Below, piece by piece: positions 34,918 through 48,621 of a stretch of 64,000 nt of DNA; positions within the stretch are counted from its first letter, which is position 1; the number at the start of each line of letters is the position of its first letter. The position numbers and the translations under genes were made by a program. The stretch is from Pectobacterium carotovorum (GTDB taxonomy: Bacteria > Pseudomonadota > Gammaproteobacteria > Enterobacterales > Enterobacteriaceae). The notes under the pieces were generated by a model. That model was not told where the DNA came from, did no database searches, and was given only the letters and a program-made list of their open reading frames with translations. The stretch spans positions 1,984,001-2,048,000 of the forward strand of contig CP066552.1 of the NCBI GenBank assembly GCA_016415585.1. Direction: 5' to 3'.

Positions 34918-35595
34918 ATGACGGTGATGGCACCGGTAATTACGGTTGACGGACCGAGCGGCGCAGGCAAAGGTACCTTGTGTAAGGCGTTGGCTGAAGC
35001 TTTACAATGGAACCTGCTGGACTCGGGGGCTATCTATCGTGTTTTGGCTCTGGCGGCATTGCACCACCATGTGGATATCAGTTCGGAAGACGCACTGGTT
35101 CCGCTAGCTTCTCATCTTGATGTGCGTTTTGTTGCAGAAGACGGGCAGTTGAAAGTCACCCTGGAAGGCGAAGACGTTAGCCATGAAATTCGTACCGAAG
35201 CGGTAGGCAACACGGCGTCTCAGGCTGCTGCTTTCCCTCGCGTTCGTGAAGCATTATTACGTCGGCAGCGTGCATTTCGCGAGGTTCCAGGGTTGATTGC
35301 TGATGGCAGAGACATGGGAACGGTAGTCTTTCCTGATGCCCCAGTGAAGATTTTTTTGGATGCCAGTGCGGAAGAACGTGCACAACGCCGCATGCTACAG
35401 TTGCAGGGGAAGGGCTTTAATGTTAACTTTGAACGTCTTTTGTCTGAGATAAAAGAACGGGATGAGCGCGATCGCAGTCGCGCCGTTGCGCCGTTAGTGC
35501 CTGCTGCCGATGCGTTGGTGCTAGATTCAACGGAAATGACAATCGATGAAGTGATAGCGCGCGCGTTGGCTTATGCCCGCGAAATTTTAGCGTAA
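34918..35595 (+). CDS. cmk: Cytidylate kinase
   Basis: Phosphorylates CMP and dCMP with ATP. The 225-residue protein has the P-loop [10 protein letters not shown] near residues 11-20 and the [11 protein letters not shown] segment, and is similar along its whole length to E. coli Cmk. It lies 116 bases upstream of rpsA, with which it is co-transcribed in E. coli. The ycaL gene found between aroA and cmk in E. coli is absent here. Confidence 0.98.
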   Translation: MTVMAPVITVDGPSGAGKGTLCKALAEALQWNLLDSGAIYRVLALAALHHHVDISSEDALVPLASHLDVRFVAEDGQLKVTLEGEDVSHEIRTEAVGNTASQAAAFPRVREALLRRQRAFREVPGLIADGRDMGTVVFPDAPVKIFLDASAEERAQRRMLQLQGKGFNVNFERLLSEIKERDERDRSRAVAPLVPAADALVLDSTEMTIDEVIARALAYAREILA

Positions 35596-35711
35596 TCACA
35601 GAAAACTGAATTTTTACCTCGCTGTAAGGATGCACAGCGGGGCATGTTAAACAACCCCATCGAGCAGGATGCCAGATGGACGTTAAAATGAAACCCTTAA
35701 GATTATCAAAC

Positions 35712-37385
35712 ATGACTGAATCTTTTGCTCAACTCTTTGAAGAATCCCTGAAAGAAATCGAAACCCGTCCTGGTTCCATCGTACGTGGTGTTGTTGTTGC
35801 TATTGATAAAGATGTCGTACTGGTTGATGCCGGTTTGAAATCTGAATCTGCCATTCCGGTAGAGCAATTCAAGAACGCACAAGGCGAATTGGAAATTCAG
35901 GTTGGTGATGAAGTTGACGTTGCTCTGGACGCTATCGAAGATGGCTTCGGTGAAACGCTGCTTTCTCGCGAAAAAGCTAAACGTCATGAAGCATGGCTGA
36001 CGCTGGAAAAAGCTTATGAAGAAGCTGCAACTGTTACCGGTATTATCAACGGTAAAGTTAAAGGCGGTTTCACTGTTGAGCTGAACGGCATTCGCGCGTT
36101 CCTGCCAGGTTCTCTGGTAGACGTTCGTCCGGTTCGCGATACGCTGCATCTGGAAGGCAAAGAGCTTGAGTTCAAAGTTATCAAGCTGGATCAGAAACGC
36201 AACAACGTTGTTGTTTCCCGCCGTGCAGTTATCGAATCTGAAAACAGCGCTGAGCGCGATCAACTGCTGGAAAACCTGCAGGAAGGCATGGAAGTTAAAG
36301 GTATCGTTAAGAACCTTACTGACTACGGTGCATTCGTTGATCTGGGCGGCGTTGATGGCCTGCTGCACATCACTGATATGGCTTGGAAACGTGTTAAACA
36401 CCCAAGCGAAATCGTCAATGTGGGCGACGAAATCACTGTTAAAGTGCTGAAGTTCGACCGCGAGCGTACTCGTGTGTCTCTGGGCCTGAAACAGCTGGGC
36501 GAAGATCCATGGGTCGCTATCGCTAAGCGTTACCCAGAAAGCACGCGTCTGACTGGCCGCGTGACCAACCTGACTGACTACGGCTGCTTCGTTGAAATCG
36601 AAGAAGGCGTTGAAGGTCTGGTACACGTTTCTGAAATGGATTGGACCAACAAAAACATCCACCCATCCAAAGTTGTTAACGTTGGTGATGTAGTGGAAGT
36701 TATGGTTCTGGACATCGACGAAGAACGTCGTCGTATCTCCCTGGGCCTGAAACAGTGTAAATCCAACCCATGGCAGCTGTTCGCAGAAACCCACAACAAG
36801 GGCGACCGCGTTGAAGGTAAAATCAAGTCTATCACTGACTTTGGTATCTTCATCGGTCTGGACGGCGGCATCGACGGTCTGGTTCACCTGTCCGACATCT
36901 CTTGGAACGTGGCTGGCGAAGAAGCCGTTCGCGAATTCAAGAAAGGTGATGAAATCGCCGCTGTTGTTCTGCAGGTTGACGCAGAGCGCGAGCGTATCTC
37001 CCTGGGTGTGAAACAACTGTCTGAAGACCCGTTCAATAACTACCTGTCTGTTAACAAGAAAGGTGCTATTGTTACTGGTAAAGTTATAGCAGTTGACGCC
37101 AAAGGTGCTACAGTTGAATTAGCAGACGGTGTTGAAGGCTATCTGCGTGCTTCTGATGCTTCTCGTGACCGCGTTGAAGATGCAACTCTGGTACTGAGCG
37201 TTGGCGACAGCGTTGAAGCGAAATATACTGGTGTTGATCGTAAAAACCGCGTTGTTAGCCTGTCTGTTCGTGCGAAAGACGAAGCTGACGAGAAAGATGC
37301 AATCGCAACTGTTAACAACAAGCCGGAAGAAAACAATTTCTCCAGCGCGATGGCAGAAGCGTTCAAAGCAGCTAAAGGCGAGTAA
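35712..37385 (+). CDS. rpsA: 30S ribosomal protein S1
   Basis: S1 binds mRNA on the 30S subunit and unwinds structured leaders. The start at 35712 ([13 protein letters not shown]) gives 557 residues, the E. coli length. Six S1 OB-fold repeats are visible; the RNA-binding repeats 3-6 carry segments such as [21 protein letters not shown] and its near copies [12 protein letters not shown] and [19 protein letters not shown]. There is no Shine-Dalgarno sequence directly before the ATG; the 18 bases upstream read as AT-rich. In E. coli rpsA is likewise initiated without a good SD and is repressed by excess S1, so the same feedback is inferred. Confidence 0.99.
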   Translation: MTESFAQLFEESLKEIETRPGSIVRGVVVAIDKDVVLVDAGLKSESAIPVEQFKNAQGELEIQVGDEVDVALDAIEDGFGETLLSREKAKRHEAWLTLEKAYEEAATVTGIINGKVKGGFTVELNGIRAFLPGSLVDVRPVRDTLHLEGKELEFKVIKLDQKRNNVVVSRRAVIESENSAERDQLLENLQEGMEVKGIVKNLTDYGAFVDLGGVDGLLHITDMAWKRVKHPSEIVNVGDEITVKVLKFDRERTRVSLGLKQLGEDPWVAIAKRYPESTRLTGRVTNLTDYGCFVEIEEGVEGLVHVSEMDWTNKNIHPSKVVNVGDVVEVMVLDIDEERRRISLGLKQCKSNPWQLFAETHNKGDRVEGKIKSITDFGIFIGLDGGIDGLVHLSDISWNVAGEEAVREFKKGDEIAAVVLQVDAERERISLGVKQLSEDPFNNYLSVNKKGAIVTGKVIAVDAKGATVELADGVEGYLRASDASRDRVEDATLVLSVGDSVEAKYTGVDRKNRVVSLSVRAKDEADEKDAIATVNNKPEENNFSSAMAEAFKAAKGE

Positions 37386-37397
37386 TCACTACGGTGG

Positions 37398-37425
37398 AAT
37401 GAGCAACGTAAGTTGCTCATTCTTG
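37398..37425 (+). terminator. Hairpin between rpsA and ihfB
   Basis: A perfect 10-bp stem (AATGAGCAAC/GTTGCTCATT) with a GTAA loop, followed by CTTG. It is a probable partial terminator of rpsA; the T tract is short. Confidence 0.6.
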
Positions 37426-37474
37426 TAACGGTAGTCAGTTATCCTGGTTATTGATAACCGCACTTGGAGGAGCT

Positions 37475-37759
37475 ATGACCAAGTCTGAACTTATTGAAAG
37501 GCTTGCTGGACAGCAATCTCATATCCCAGCCAAAGTGGTTGAGGATGCAGTGAAAGAAATGCTCGAACAAATGGCTTCTACGCTAGCCGAAGGCGACCGT
37601 ATTGAAATCCGTGGGTTTGGCAGTTTTTCACTTCACTACCGTGCACCGCGTGTAGGTCGTAATCCGAAAACGGGTGACAAAGTTGAGTTGGAAGGTAAGT
37701 ACGTCCCTCACTTTAAACCGGGTAAGGAACTCCGCGACCGCGCTAATATTTACGGCTAA
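37475..37759 (+). CDS. ihfB: Integration host factor subunit beta
   Basis: The beta subunit of IHF, a sequence-specific DNA-bending protein. The ATG at 37475 with GGAGGAG just upstream gives 94 residues ([14 protein letters not shown] to DRANIYG), matching E. coli IhfB. The DNA-intercalating arm with the conserved proline ([14 protein letters not shown]) is present. It follows rpsA, with its own terminator downstream. Confidence 0.99.
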   Translation: MTKSELIERLAGQQSHIPAKVVEDAVKEMLEQMASTLAEGDRIEIRGFGSFSLHYRAPRVGRNPKTGDKVELEGKYVPHFKPGKELRDRANIYG

Positions 37760-37785
37760 TCATTAGTCCTAAATACCAGCCTTAT

Positions 37786-37811
37786 AAAAGCACCCATTTG
37801 GGTGCTTTTTT
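37786..37811 (+). terminator. Intrinsic terminator of ihfB
   Basis: AAAAGCACCC/GGGTGCTTTT with an ATTT loop and a T run. Beyond this point gene order no longer follows the E. coli ihfB region. Confidence 0.93.
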
Positions 37812-37919
37812 ACATTTATGGCCTATTTTCCTCTCCAACCTTCCACATGATTTGATCTAGTTACTTATCAGAGTGCGATCTCACTTAATACGCTTTCCTT
37901 TTTGACCTTCACGCGGCTA

Positions 37920-37935
37920 AGTGATCGTCAGCACA
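37920..37935. promoter_or_regulatory. Possible CRP site upstream of the amidohydrolase gene
   Basis: AGTGA-N6-GCACA matches the CRP consensus TGTGA-N6-TCACA at 8 of 10 positions, about 118 bases before the gene. A weak match by eye only. Confidence 0.25.
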
Positions 37936-38052
37936 CGAAATATGAATTTTTGATTTTCAACTGCTTGGACGTTGAAGTTTTTAATGTTATTGCCTATTTT
38001 TTATTCGGTACATTAACATTTCTAATGCGTTATCTCTAAATAAGGAAAGTGT

Positions 38053-39915
38053 ATGAGTGAAGCGTGTGGCCATTCCGGTAGCATAAGCTGTTCCTGCTGT
38101 AGCCCTCTGTGGAAATCATTTTTCCCCGATACGCCAGTTGAGATCCCTGAGGGGGAGAACAGTCTACATATTGAAACGAAGCTATTCCGTTCCGCACCAA
38201 ATAAGGATGGGAGCCCTGGAAAAGCTATTCTGACGTTAGAAGATGGGAAGGAAGTTGCAGTTGAGGCCATGGGCATTCGTGACGGACTGGTGGTTGCAAC
38301 GGGTTCGTATCAGGATGTGAAAGCCAAAATGCCGAAAAACACGTCTGAGCATCAATTATCAGGCAAACAAACGCTGTTACCGGGGCTGATTGAGCCGCAT
38401 GTCCACATCACTAGCTCCGCGATGCTTTCTGGTATTGGTAATGATGTTAGCCCGTTTGAAGAGCAAAAATTACGCAAAAATTATAACCGTAGCTGGGTGA
38501 TATCCCATCTACAGGAGAAGGCGTTACCGCATAAATCCGATAAATGGCTTATCGGATTTGGTGCTGATCCATCGCTGTTTGTTGAGGGAAATAAGGCATT
38601 TGATGCTGATGCTCTCGATAAAATCACGACACTCCAACCGGTATTTGTCCTCAATGCCTCGATGCATCTTGCTTATATCAATCATGCGGCGATTAAGTGT
38701 GTTAAAGACTATTATGCAGATAAACCACCCCTTGTCCCACCTATCAGCGAAAACGGTATCCTTAAGGAAATAGTTGGTATCCAGCCAGTGCTAAATGTCA
38801 TGGTCAGTAGCTACCCTAAAACGGAATTGGCGGTAAAGCTCATTGCATCGATGAGCAAACTATTTGCTTTAGCGAGTAAACGAGGCGTGACTTATATGCT
38901 TGATGCTGGCGTTGAACCCAAAGGGTCTCAGCCGGGCTTCGATCAAGTGAGTTTCCTGGACAAATGGGCGCATCTGCCGATTTGTCCGGTGCGGATAGGC
39001 GGTGCACTGATTGTTACGAGTAGTGAGGATTTTGAAAATAAAGTGGTGAATTATTACTCTCCGGGGTATGGAGATGAACACTTTCACTTGCCGTATATCA
39101 AGGTTATTTCAGATGGTTCAAACCAAGGGCTGACGGGGTATCAATCCACGCCGTACTGCTGTAATCACCTCTATGAAAAAACGCCAGGCGTGGATAATGT
39201 CGGTGCCTTCAACTTTGATCCATCCACTAATATCAATACGCTGGTGCAGAACGTTGTAGATAAAAACTGGTCATTGATGATTCATACGAATGGCGATGAA
39301 GCCATCAGGCTGACCTTAGCGTCTTTTAAACTGGCTGGCGTGACATCAGAGACTTACGAACTGCGGCGGGATCGTTTGGAACATGCCTCCCTGCTCACTG
39401 ACGATCATCTTGTGGAAATGAAACAGCTCGGTATTTCCCCCAGTTTCTTAATTGGTCATGTGGGGTATTGGGGCTGGGCATTCCAGCAAACCATTCTGGG
39501 AGAGGATCGCGCTAATCACCTTGATCGCTGCCAATCCGCGATCAATCACGGGATGAGGATTACGCTACACAGCGATAACGGTGTTACACCGCTTGGCCCG
39601 CTACGCATGATGGAACAGGCGATTTCTCGTGTGATGGAAGGCGCGCCTCAACAGGCGACTCCTGCTGTGTTGCGCGAGCAAGAGCGGATTTCCCGTTTCG
39701 CCGCGCTTAAATCCGCAACTTATGATGCCGCCTGGCAGTGTCATGCAGATCAGTGGGTCGGATCGTTGGTCGCTGGTAAATGTGCTGATTTTATTATTCT
39801 GGCGGATTCCCCGCTGACCTATGATTCAGCAGATAAAAATAATCCGGTGAAAGATATGCGTCATATTCCGGTTCTGGAAACCTGGAAAGGGGGACGTAAG
39901 GTACACTCAAGCTAA
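38053..39915 (+). CDS. Amidohydrolase-family protein (Amidohydrolase_3 / YtcJ type) with Cys-rich N-terminus
   Basis: A 620-residue metal-dependent hydrolase of the amidohydrolase superfamily. Metal-ligand and catalytic segments are visible: EPHVHI (HxH, about residue 117), YIKVISDGSNQG, IHTNGDEAI, LEHASLL and LHSDNGVTP, the usual order of this branch. No signal peptide is apparent. The first 16 residues contain four cysteines (MSEACGHSGSISCSCC), which is unusual and could bind metal; homologues annotated as YtcJ-like often lack this. Substrate is unknown. It stands alone between the ihfB terminator and the convergent his operon, at a synteny breakpoint relative to E. coli. Confidence 0.85.
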   Translation: MSEACGHSGSISCSCCSPLWKSFFPDTPVEIPEGENSLHIETKLFRSAPNKDGSPGKAILTLEDGKEVAVEAMGIRDGLVVATGSYQDVKAKMPKNTSEHQLSGKQTLLPGLIEPHVHITSSAMLSGIGNDVSPFEEQKLRKNYNRSWVISHLQEKALPHKSDKWLIGFGADPSLFVEGNKAFDADALDKITTLQPVFVLNASMHLAYINHAAIKCVKDYYADKPPLVPPISENGILKEIVGIQPVLNVMVSSYPKTELAVKLIASMSKLFALASKRGVTYMLDAGVEPKGSQPGFDQVSFLDKWAHLPICPVRIGGALIVTSSEDFENKVVNYYSPGYGDEHFHLPYIKVISDGSNQGLTGYQSTPYCCNHLYEKTPGVDNVGAFNFDPSTNINTLVQNVVDKNWSLMIHTNGDEAIRLTLASFKLAGVTSETYELRRDRLEHASLLTDDHLVEMKQLGISPSFLIGHVGYWGWAFQQTILGEDRANHLDRCQSAINHGMRITLHSDNGVTPLGPLRMMEQAISRVMEGAPQQATPAVLREQERISRFAALKSATYDAAWQCHADQWVGSLVAGKCADFIILADSPLTYDSADKNNPVKDMRHIPVLETWKGGRKVHSS

Positions 39916-39930
39916 CACGGCGATGTTGCC

Positions 39931-39970
39931 ATAATAAAGCCCCGCGTTATCAGCGATCGATAACGCGGGG
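39931..39970 (-). terminator. his operon terminator (shared hairpin with the amidohydrolase gene)
   Basis: A 12-bp perfect stem (CCCCGCGTTATC/GATAACGCGGGG) with a 7-base loop; the minus strand continues CTTTATTAT. It terminates hisI and may also receive the convergent amidohydrolase transcript. Confidence 0.88.
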
Positions 39971-39977
39971 AACAGGT

Positions 39978-40603
39978 TTACTTATTGTGACGCGCTTTCA
40001 GGCGATTAATGATGGTCGCCAGATCTAAATCCTGATCCTGCAACAGCACCAGCAGGTGGTACATCAAATCTGCGGCTTCGTTGGTCAGTTCTTCGCGGTC
40101 ATGCACCGTGGCCGCTAATGCCGCTTCCAATCCTTCCTCACCGACCTTCTGCGCAATGCGCTTGGTGCCGCTGGCATATAGGCGCGCAGTGTAAGAGCTA
40201 TCTGGGTCAGCATGCTTACGCTCGGCCAGCAGTTGCTCTAACTGATAGAGGAACGTCCAGTCGCTGGCAGCAGGCGAGAAGCAACTGCTGGTGCCCAGAT
40301 GGCAGGTTGGACCGATGGGATTAACCAGAATCAGCAGGGTGTCGTTATCGCAGTCCGGCGTGATAGAGACGACATTCAGGAAATGGCCGGAAGATTCGCC
40401 TTTCGTCCACAAGCGCTGCTTGGTCCGCGAGAAAAACGTGACCTTGCCGCTCTCTTCCGTAGCCTGCAACGCGTCCTGATTCATGTAGCCCAGCATCAAT
40501 ACTTCACCGGATACCGCATGTTGCACGACAACCGGCAGCATACCGTCCGTTTTTTCCCAATCGAGTTGGTTTCGTTGTTCGTCGTTTAGAAAAACTGCTT
40601 CGC

Positions 40604-40610
<7 letters not shown>
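39978..40610 (-). CDS. hisI: Bifunctional phosphoribosyl-AMP cyclohydrolase / phosphoribosyl-ATP pyrophosphatase
   Basis: Histidine pathway steps 2 and 3. The 210-residue fusion has the HisI cyclohydrolase domain first (about 1-115, with [10 protein letters not shown], the Zn-ligand DCDNDTL segment and CHLGTSSCF) and the HisE pyrophosphatase domain after it (about 120-205, with [13 protein letters not shown]). It is the last gene of the operon and overlaps hisF by seven bases. Confidence 0.98.
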
Positions 40611-42105
<1,495 letters not shown>

Positions 42106-42696
42106 CTACATCTCCAGAAAGTTTTTCAGCAGTTGCGCGCCCGCCGCACCCGAACGCTCAGGGTGGAACTGCACGCCAAAGAAGTTATCTTTTTCCAGCG
42201 CGGCGGTGAAGGCTTCGCCGTAGTTGGCTTGGGCAATCGTGTTTTCGCAGACCGGCATGGCATAGCTGTGAACGAAATAGAAATAGGCACCGTCATCGAT
42301 ATCGCGGAACAAACGATGTCCGGCCTTCGGAATGACCTGATTCCAGCCCATATGCGGCAACGGTAAGCCATGGTCAACCATCTTTTTCACCGGCGAATCA
42401 ACAATGCCGAGCGTGGGAATGCCGCCATTTTCGTCGCTGTTTGTGCCTAATAACTGCATACCAAGGCAAATACCGAGAACGGGCTGGGTACAGGCTTTGA
42501 TCAACGCAATCAGGTCGCGCTCTTCCAGTTGATTCATCGCAGCCTGTGCGGTGCCAACGCCCGGCAGAAACAGCTTGTCCGCTTGCAGGACAATCTCGGC
42601 CTCGCGGCTTACAACGGGCGTATACCCCAACCGCTGCACGGCGTAGGTCACCGAAGAGAGATTAGCGCAGCCAGTATCAAGAATGACGACCTTCAT
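42106..42696 (-). CDS. hisH: Imidazole glycerol phosphate synthase, glutaminase subunit HisH
   Basis: A class I glutamine amidotransferase that supplies ammonia to HisF. The 196-residue protein has the nucleophile motif GICLGMQLL (Cys near 77) and the His-Glu pair in [10 protein letters not shown] near the C-terminus. Its ATG overlaps the hisB stop as TGATG. Confidence 0.99.
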   Translation of the reverse strand: MKVVILDTGCANLSSVTYAVQRLGYTPVVSREAEIVLQADKLFLPGVGTAQAAMNQLEERDLIALIKACTQPVLGICLGMQLLGTNSDENGGIPTLGIVDSPVKKMVDHGLPLPHMGWNQVIPKAGHRLFRDIDDGAYFYFVHSYAMPVCENTIAQANYGEAFTAALEKDNFFGVQFHPERSGAAGAQLLKNFLEM

Positions 42697-43763
42697 CAGA
42701 GCACTCCTTTCGAGCTCGGCAGCGTATCACCCTCGACGCGGATTGCCTGACGCAGCGTGCGCCCGAAGACTTTGAACAGGCTTTCCACACGGTGATGATC
42801 GTTACGCCCTTTGGTTTTCAGGTGCAGCGTACAGGCCATAGAATAAGACAGTGAACGGAAGAAGTGTTCGACCATTTCTGTACTCAGGTCGCCAACGCGC
42901 TGGTAGCTGAATTCTGCTTTGTATTCCAGGTGCGGACGTCCGGAAATATCAAGCGCACAGCGTGCCAGACACTCATCCATAGGCAGAACAAAGCCAAAGC
43001 GGCCAATACCACGTTTATCGCCCAGCGCTTTATTCAGGGCTTCGCCCAGCGCCAGACCGGTATCTTCTACCGTGTGGTGATCGTCGATGTATAGATCGCC
43101 TTTCACTTCAATGTTCATGCGGAATCCGCCGTGGGTGGCGATTTGATCCAGCATGTGATCGAAGAAGCCGACGCCGGTGTTGATTTTGCTGCCACCTTCC
43201 TGATCCAGCCAGACGTTTACATCAATCGCGGTTTCACGCGTGACGCGGTTGACGTGCGCATGGCGGTCACGCTTGGTCAACTGGTTGGTAATCGCTTGCC
43301 AGCTTAGCCCGCCACGCTGATAGAGCAGCCCGGTTATGCCCATGTTCTGCGCCAGTTGAATATCGGTCTGGCGGTCGCCGATGACGTAGCTATTCGCCAC
43401 ATCCATCAGGCCGTTGTTCAAATAGGCAGTCACCAGCTCGGTCTTGGGCTTGCGACAGGTGCAGTTATCCGCGGGTAAATGCGGGCAGATCAGCACTTGC
43501 TCAAAACGGATGCCCTGCGATGTCAGAATCTGCATCATCAAGTTGTGCGGTGGATCGAAGGTTTCCTGCGGAAAGCTCTCGGTTCCCAATCCATCCTGAT
43601 TCGTAATCATCACCAGCGTATAACCGACTTTTTGCAGTGCCAGCAGCGAGGGAATGACATCTGGTTCCAGCGCCAGTTTATCCAGACGGTCAACCTGAAA
43701 ATCCTCAGGCGGTTCAGCAATCAATGTTCCGTCACGGTCGATAAAGAGGTATTTCTGGCCCAC
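42696..43763 (-). CDS. hisB: Bifunctional histidinol-phosphatase / imidazoleglycerol-phosphate dehydratase
   Basis: Histidine pathway steps 7 and 9 in one 355-residue protein. The N-terminal HAD-type phosphatase (about 1-165) shows [17 protein letters not shown] and the Zn-binding loop [14 protein letters not shown]. The C-terminal dehydratase (about 168-355) shows [27 protein letters not shown] and [11 protein letters not shown], which carry the Mn ligands. The fused form is typical of Enterobacterales. Confidence 0.99.
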   Translation of the reverse strand: MGQKYLFIDRDGTLIAEPPEDFQVDRLDKLALEPDVIPSLLALQKVGYTLVMITNQDGLGTESFPQETFDPPHNLMMQILTSQGIRFEQVLICPHLPADNCTCRKPKTELVTAYLNNGLMDVANSYVIGDRQTDIQLAQNMGITGLLYQRGGLSWQAITNQLTKRDRHAHVNRVTRETAIDVNVWLDQEGGSKINTGVGFFDHMLDQIATHGGFRMNIEVKGDLYIDDHHTVEDTGLALGEALNKALGDKRGIGRFGFVLPMDECLARCALDISGRPHLEYKAEFSYQRVGDLSTEMVEHFFRSLSYSMACTLHLKTKGRNDHHRVESLFKVFGRTLRQAIRVEGDTLPSSKGVL

Positions 43764-43778
43764 GTGAGCTCCTTAAAA

Positions 43779-46177
<2,399 letters not shown>

Positions 46178-46182
46178 CGTCA

Positions 46183-47082
46183 TCACTCCATCATTTTTTC
46201 AATAGGCAGAACCAGAATGGAGCTGGCACCCAACGATTTCAGTTTTTCCATCGTTTCCCAGAACAGCGTTTCGCTACTGACCATGTGCATGGCAACGCGG
46301 CTTTGGTCGCCGGCCAGTGGCAGAATGGTTGGGCGCTCAGCGCCAGGCAACAGGGCGATGACTTCTTCCAGACGTTCGCTCGGCGCGTGCAGCATGATGT
46401 ATTTCGATTCACGTGCCTGAATCACGCCTTGCATACGGGTCAGCAGTTTATCGATCAGCAGCTGTTTCTCTTCTGGCATCTCGCCGTCGCGCTGAATCAG
46501 GCAGGCTTTGGAACGGTAAATCACTTCCACTTCACGCAGGCCGTTGGCTTCCAGTGTGGCACCGGTAGAGACCAGATCGCAGATAGCATCGGCCAGACCG
46601 GCACGCGGTGCTACTTCGACGGAACCGTTGAGCAGACAGGATTTGAAATTGACAGATTGTCTGTCGAGATATTGTTTGAGCAGGTGAGGATAAGAGGTGG
46701 CGATACGTTTGTTTTGCAGACATTCAGGACCGGTATAGGCTTCGTCCAGCGGCATCGCCAGCGACAGGCGGCAGCCGCCGAAATCCAGACGACGCAGCGT
46801 GAAGTAACGCGGATCTTCACCCTGTGCACGACGGTTTAACAGCTCTTCTTCCAGCACGTTTTCGCCGATGATGCCCAGATCGACTACGCCATCCATGACC
46901 AGGCCGGGAATATCGTCATCGCGCACTCGCAGGATATCAATCGGCATATTTTCTGCGAATGCAATCAGACGCTGTTGCTGTAAGTTGATTTTGATCCCGC
47001 AGCGCGCCAGCAGTTCGCGTGAATCGTCGCTCAGGCGGCCTGACTTCTGCATTGCTATCCGTAAACGTGTTTTATCCAGCAT
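46183..47082 (-). CDS. hisG: ATP phosphoribosyltransferase (long form)
   Basis: First and feedback-inhibited step of histidine synthesis. The 299-residue protein is the long form with a C-terminal ACT-like regulatory domain (about 225-299) and needs no HisZ. Recognisable segments are [12 protein letters not shown] at the start, [12 protein letters not shown], and [19 protein letters not shown], the PRPP-binding loop. It is the first structural gene behind the his leader and attenuator. Confidence 0.99.
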   Translation of the reverse strand: MLDKTRLRIAMQKSGRLSDDSRELLARCGIKINLQQQRLIAFAENMPIDILRVRDDDIPGLVMDGVVDLGIIGENVLEEELLNRRAQGEDPRYFTLRRLDFGGCRLSLAMPLDEAYTGPECLQNKRIATSYPHLLKQYLDRQSVNFKSCLLNGSVEVAPRAGLADAICDLVSTGATLEANGLREVEVIYRSKACLIQRDGEMPEEKQLLIDKLLTRMQGVIQARESKYIMLHAPSERLEEVIALLPGAERPTILPLAGDQSRVAMHMVSSETLFWETMEKLKSLGASSILVLPIEKMME

Positions 47083-47133
47083 GGAAACCTCATTAACCTG
47101 TCAAATTTAAATTTTTGGAAATAGAGCGAGCAT

Positions 47134-47210
47134 AAAAAAACCCTCGGAAGATGATCTTCCGAGGGCTCTCTTTGTGTTCTGCGCCACTGGAAGATCTTAA
47201 TGTCTTCCAG
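47134..47210 (-). promoter_or_regulatory. hisL attenuator: his attenuator (terminator and competing hairpin)
   Basis: On the minus strand the leader contains a hairpin at 47187-47210 (CTGGAAGA/TCTTCCAG) followed by the terminator at 47134-47165 (CCCTCGGAAG/CTTCCGAGGG, then seven U). Both stems contain GGAAGA/TCTTCC, so they can exchange partners, the standard logic of histidine attenuation coupled to hisL translation. Confidence 0.9.
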
Positions 47211-47228
47211 CACCAACTGCCCGAAAGA

Positions 47229-47276
47229 CTAATCAGGATGATGGTGATGATGGTGGTTAAACAGAACGCGTGTCAT
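47229..47276 (-). CDS. hisL: his operon leader peptide
   Basis: A 15-codon frame reading MTRVLFN, six consecutive histidines, PD and a stop. It lies upstream of the attenuator in the position of E. coli hisL, which has seven His codons. Stalling at these codons during histidine shortage would favour the antiterminator. It is too short for usual gene finders. Confidence 0.95.
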   Translation of the reverse strand: MTRVLFNHHHHHHPD

Positions 47277-47682
<406 letters not shown>

Positions 47683-48519
47683 ATGAAAAAAGTATCGATT
47701 GTGGGGTTGGGCTGGTTGGGTATGCCACTAGCTCTGGCGCTGAATGGGCACGGCTACCACGTGACAGGGACGAAAACCACTCGGGATGGCGTGGAAGCCG
47801 CGCGAATGAGCGGCATTGAGTGCTATCAACTCGCGCTGACGCCTGAATTGGAATGCGACGCAGACGAGCTTAGCGCATTACTACAGGTTGACGTATTGAT
47901 CGTGACCTTGCCCGCCAGCCGAACGGCGGAAGGCGGGGAAGGGTATGCGCAAGCGGTACAGCAGTTGGTGAATATGGCGCGCGTGTTTCATGTCCCGCGT
48001 ATTATCTTCACCAGTTCAACCTCGGTTTATGGCGATAGCAGCGGCACGGCAAAAGAAAACTCGCCGCTACAGCCGACGACGGTAGCAGGGAAAACGCTGG
48101 TGTCCCTCGAACAGTGGTTGCAGCATCTACCTGATACCTCCGTCGATATCTTGCGTCTTGCGGGGCTGGTCGGTGGTGAACGCCATCCTGGACGTTTCCT
48201 TGCGGGCAAAACCAATCTGCCGCGCGGTAATCATGGCGTGAATCTGGTACATCAGGAAGATGTGCTGGCGGCAATCCTGTTGCTGCTTAAGCTTCCGAAC
48301 GGCGGGCATATCTATAATCTGTGTGCGCCAGAACATCCTGCCAGACAGGACTTTTATCTTGAACAGGCGCGCAGATTGCACCTGTCTCCGCCGCAGTTTG
48401 CGCCCGTAACCGACAGCGATCAGGGGAAGATTGTGGATGGACAGCGTATCTGCCATGAACTCGGGTTTGAGTATCAGTACCCTAATCCCTCAATGATGCC
48501 GCTGAATGAAGGTTTGTAG
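47683..48519 (+). CDS. yeeZ: NAD(P)-binding epimerase-like protein YeeZ
   Basis: A 278-residue Rossmann-fold protein, similar over its whole length to E. coli YeeZ. The N-terminal nucleotide-binding motif is GLGWLGMPLA, and the SDR-like FTSSTSVYGD and DILRLAGLVGGERHPGRF are present. The catalytic YxxxK typical of epimerases is not clear, so enzymatic activity is uncertain. It is divergent from the his operon, the same neighbour as in E. coli. Confidence 0.9.
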   Translation: MKKVSIVGLGWLGMPLALALNGHGYHVTGTKTTRDGVEAARMSGIECYQLALTPELECDADELSALLQVDVLIVTLPASRTAEGGEGYAQAVQQLVNMARVFHVPRIIFTSSTSVYGDSSGTAKENSPLQPTTVAGKTLVSLEQWLQHLPDTSVDILRLAGLVGGERHPGRFLAGKTNLPRGNHGVNLVHQEDVLAAILLLLKLPNGGHIYNLCAPEHPARQDFYLEQARRLHLSPPQFAPVTDSDQGKIVDGQRICHELGFEYQYPNPSMMPLNEGL

Positions 48520-48583
48520 CGCTAACGGCAATGCGTTCTGGCTTGTTTGCCACGATTTTTGATACCGCTATAGGGTTTCTGAT

Positions 48584-48615
48584 ACGCCCGGATGCACGTG
48601 ATGCCATCCGGGCGT
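48584..48615. terminator. Palindromic hairpin between yeeZ and the chemoreceptor gene
   Basis: An 11-bp perfect stem (ACGCCCGGATG/CATCCGGGCGT) with a 10-base loop lies between convergent genes. No U tract on either strand; it resembles a REP-type palindrome and could act on either transcript end. Confidence 0.5.
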
Positions 48616-48621
48616 GAGTCG

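Noticed and set aside
35706..37016. A 436-codon open frame antisense to rpsA
   Set aside because: It mirrors the strong codon bias and repeated S1 domains of rpsA, has no family resemblance and lies entirely inside a certain gene.
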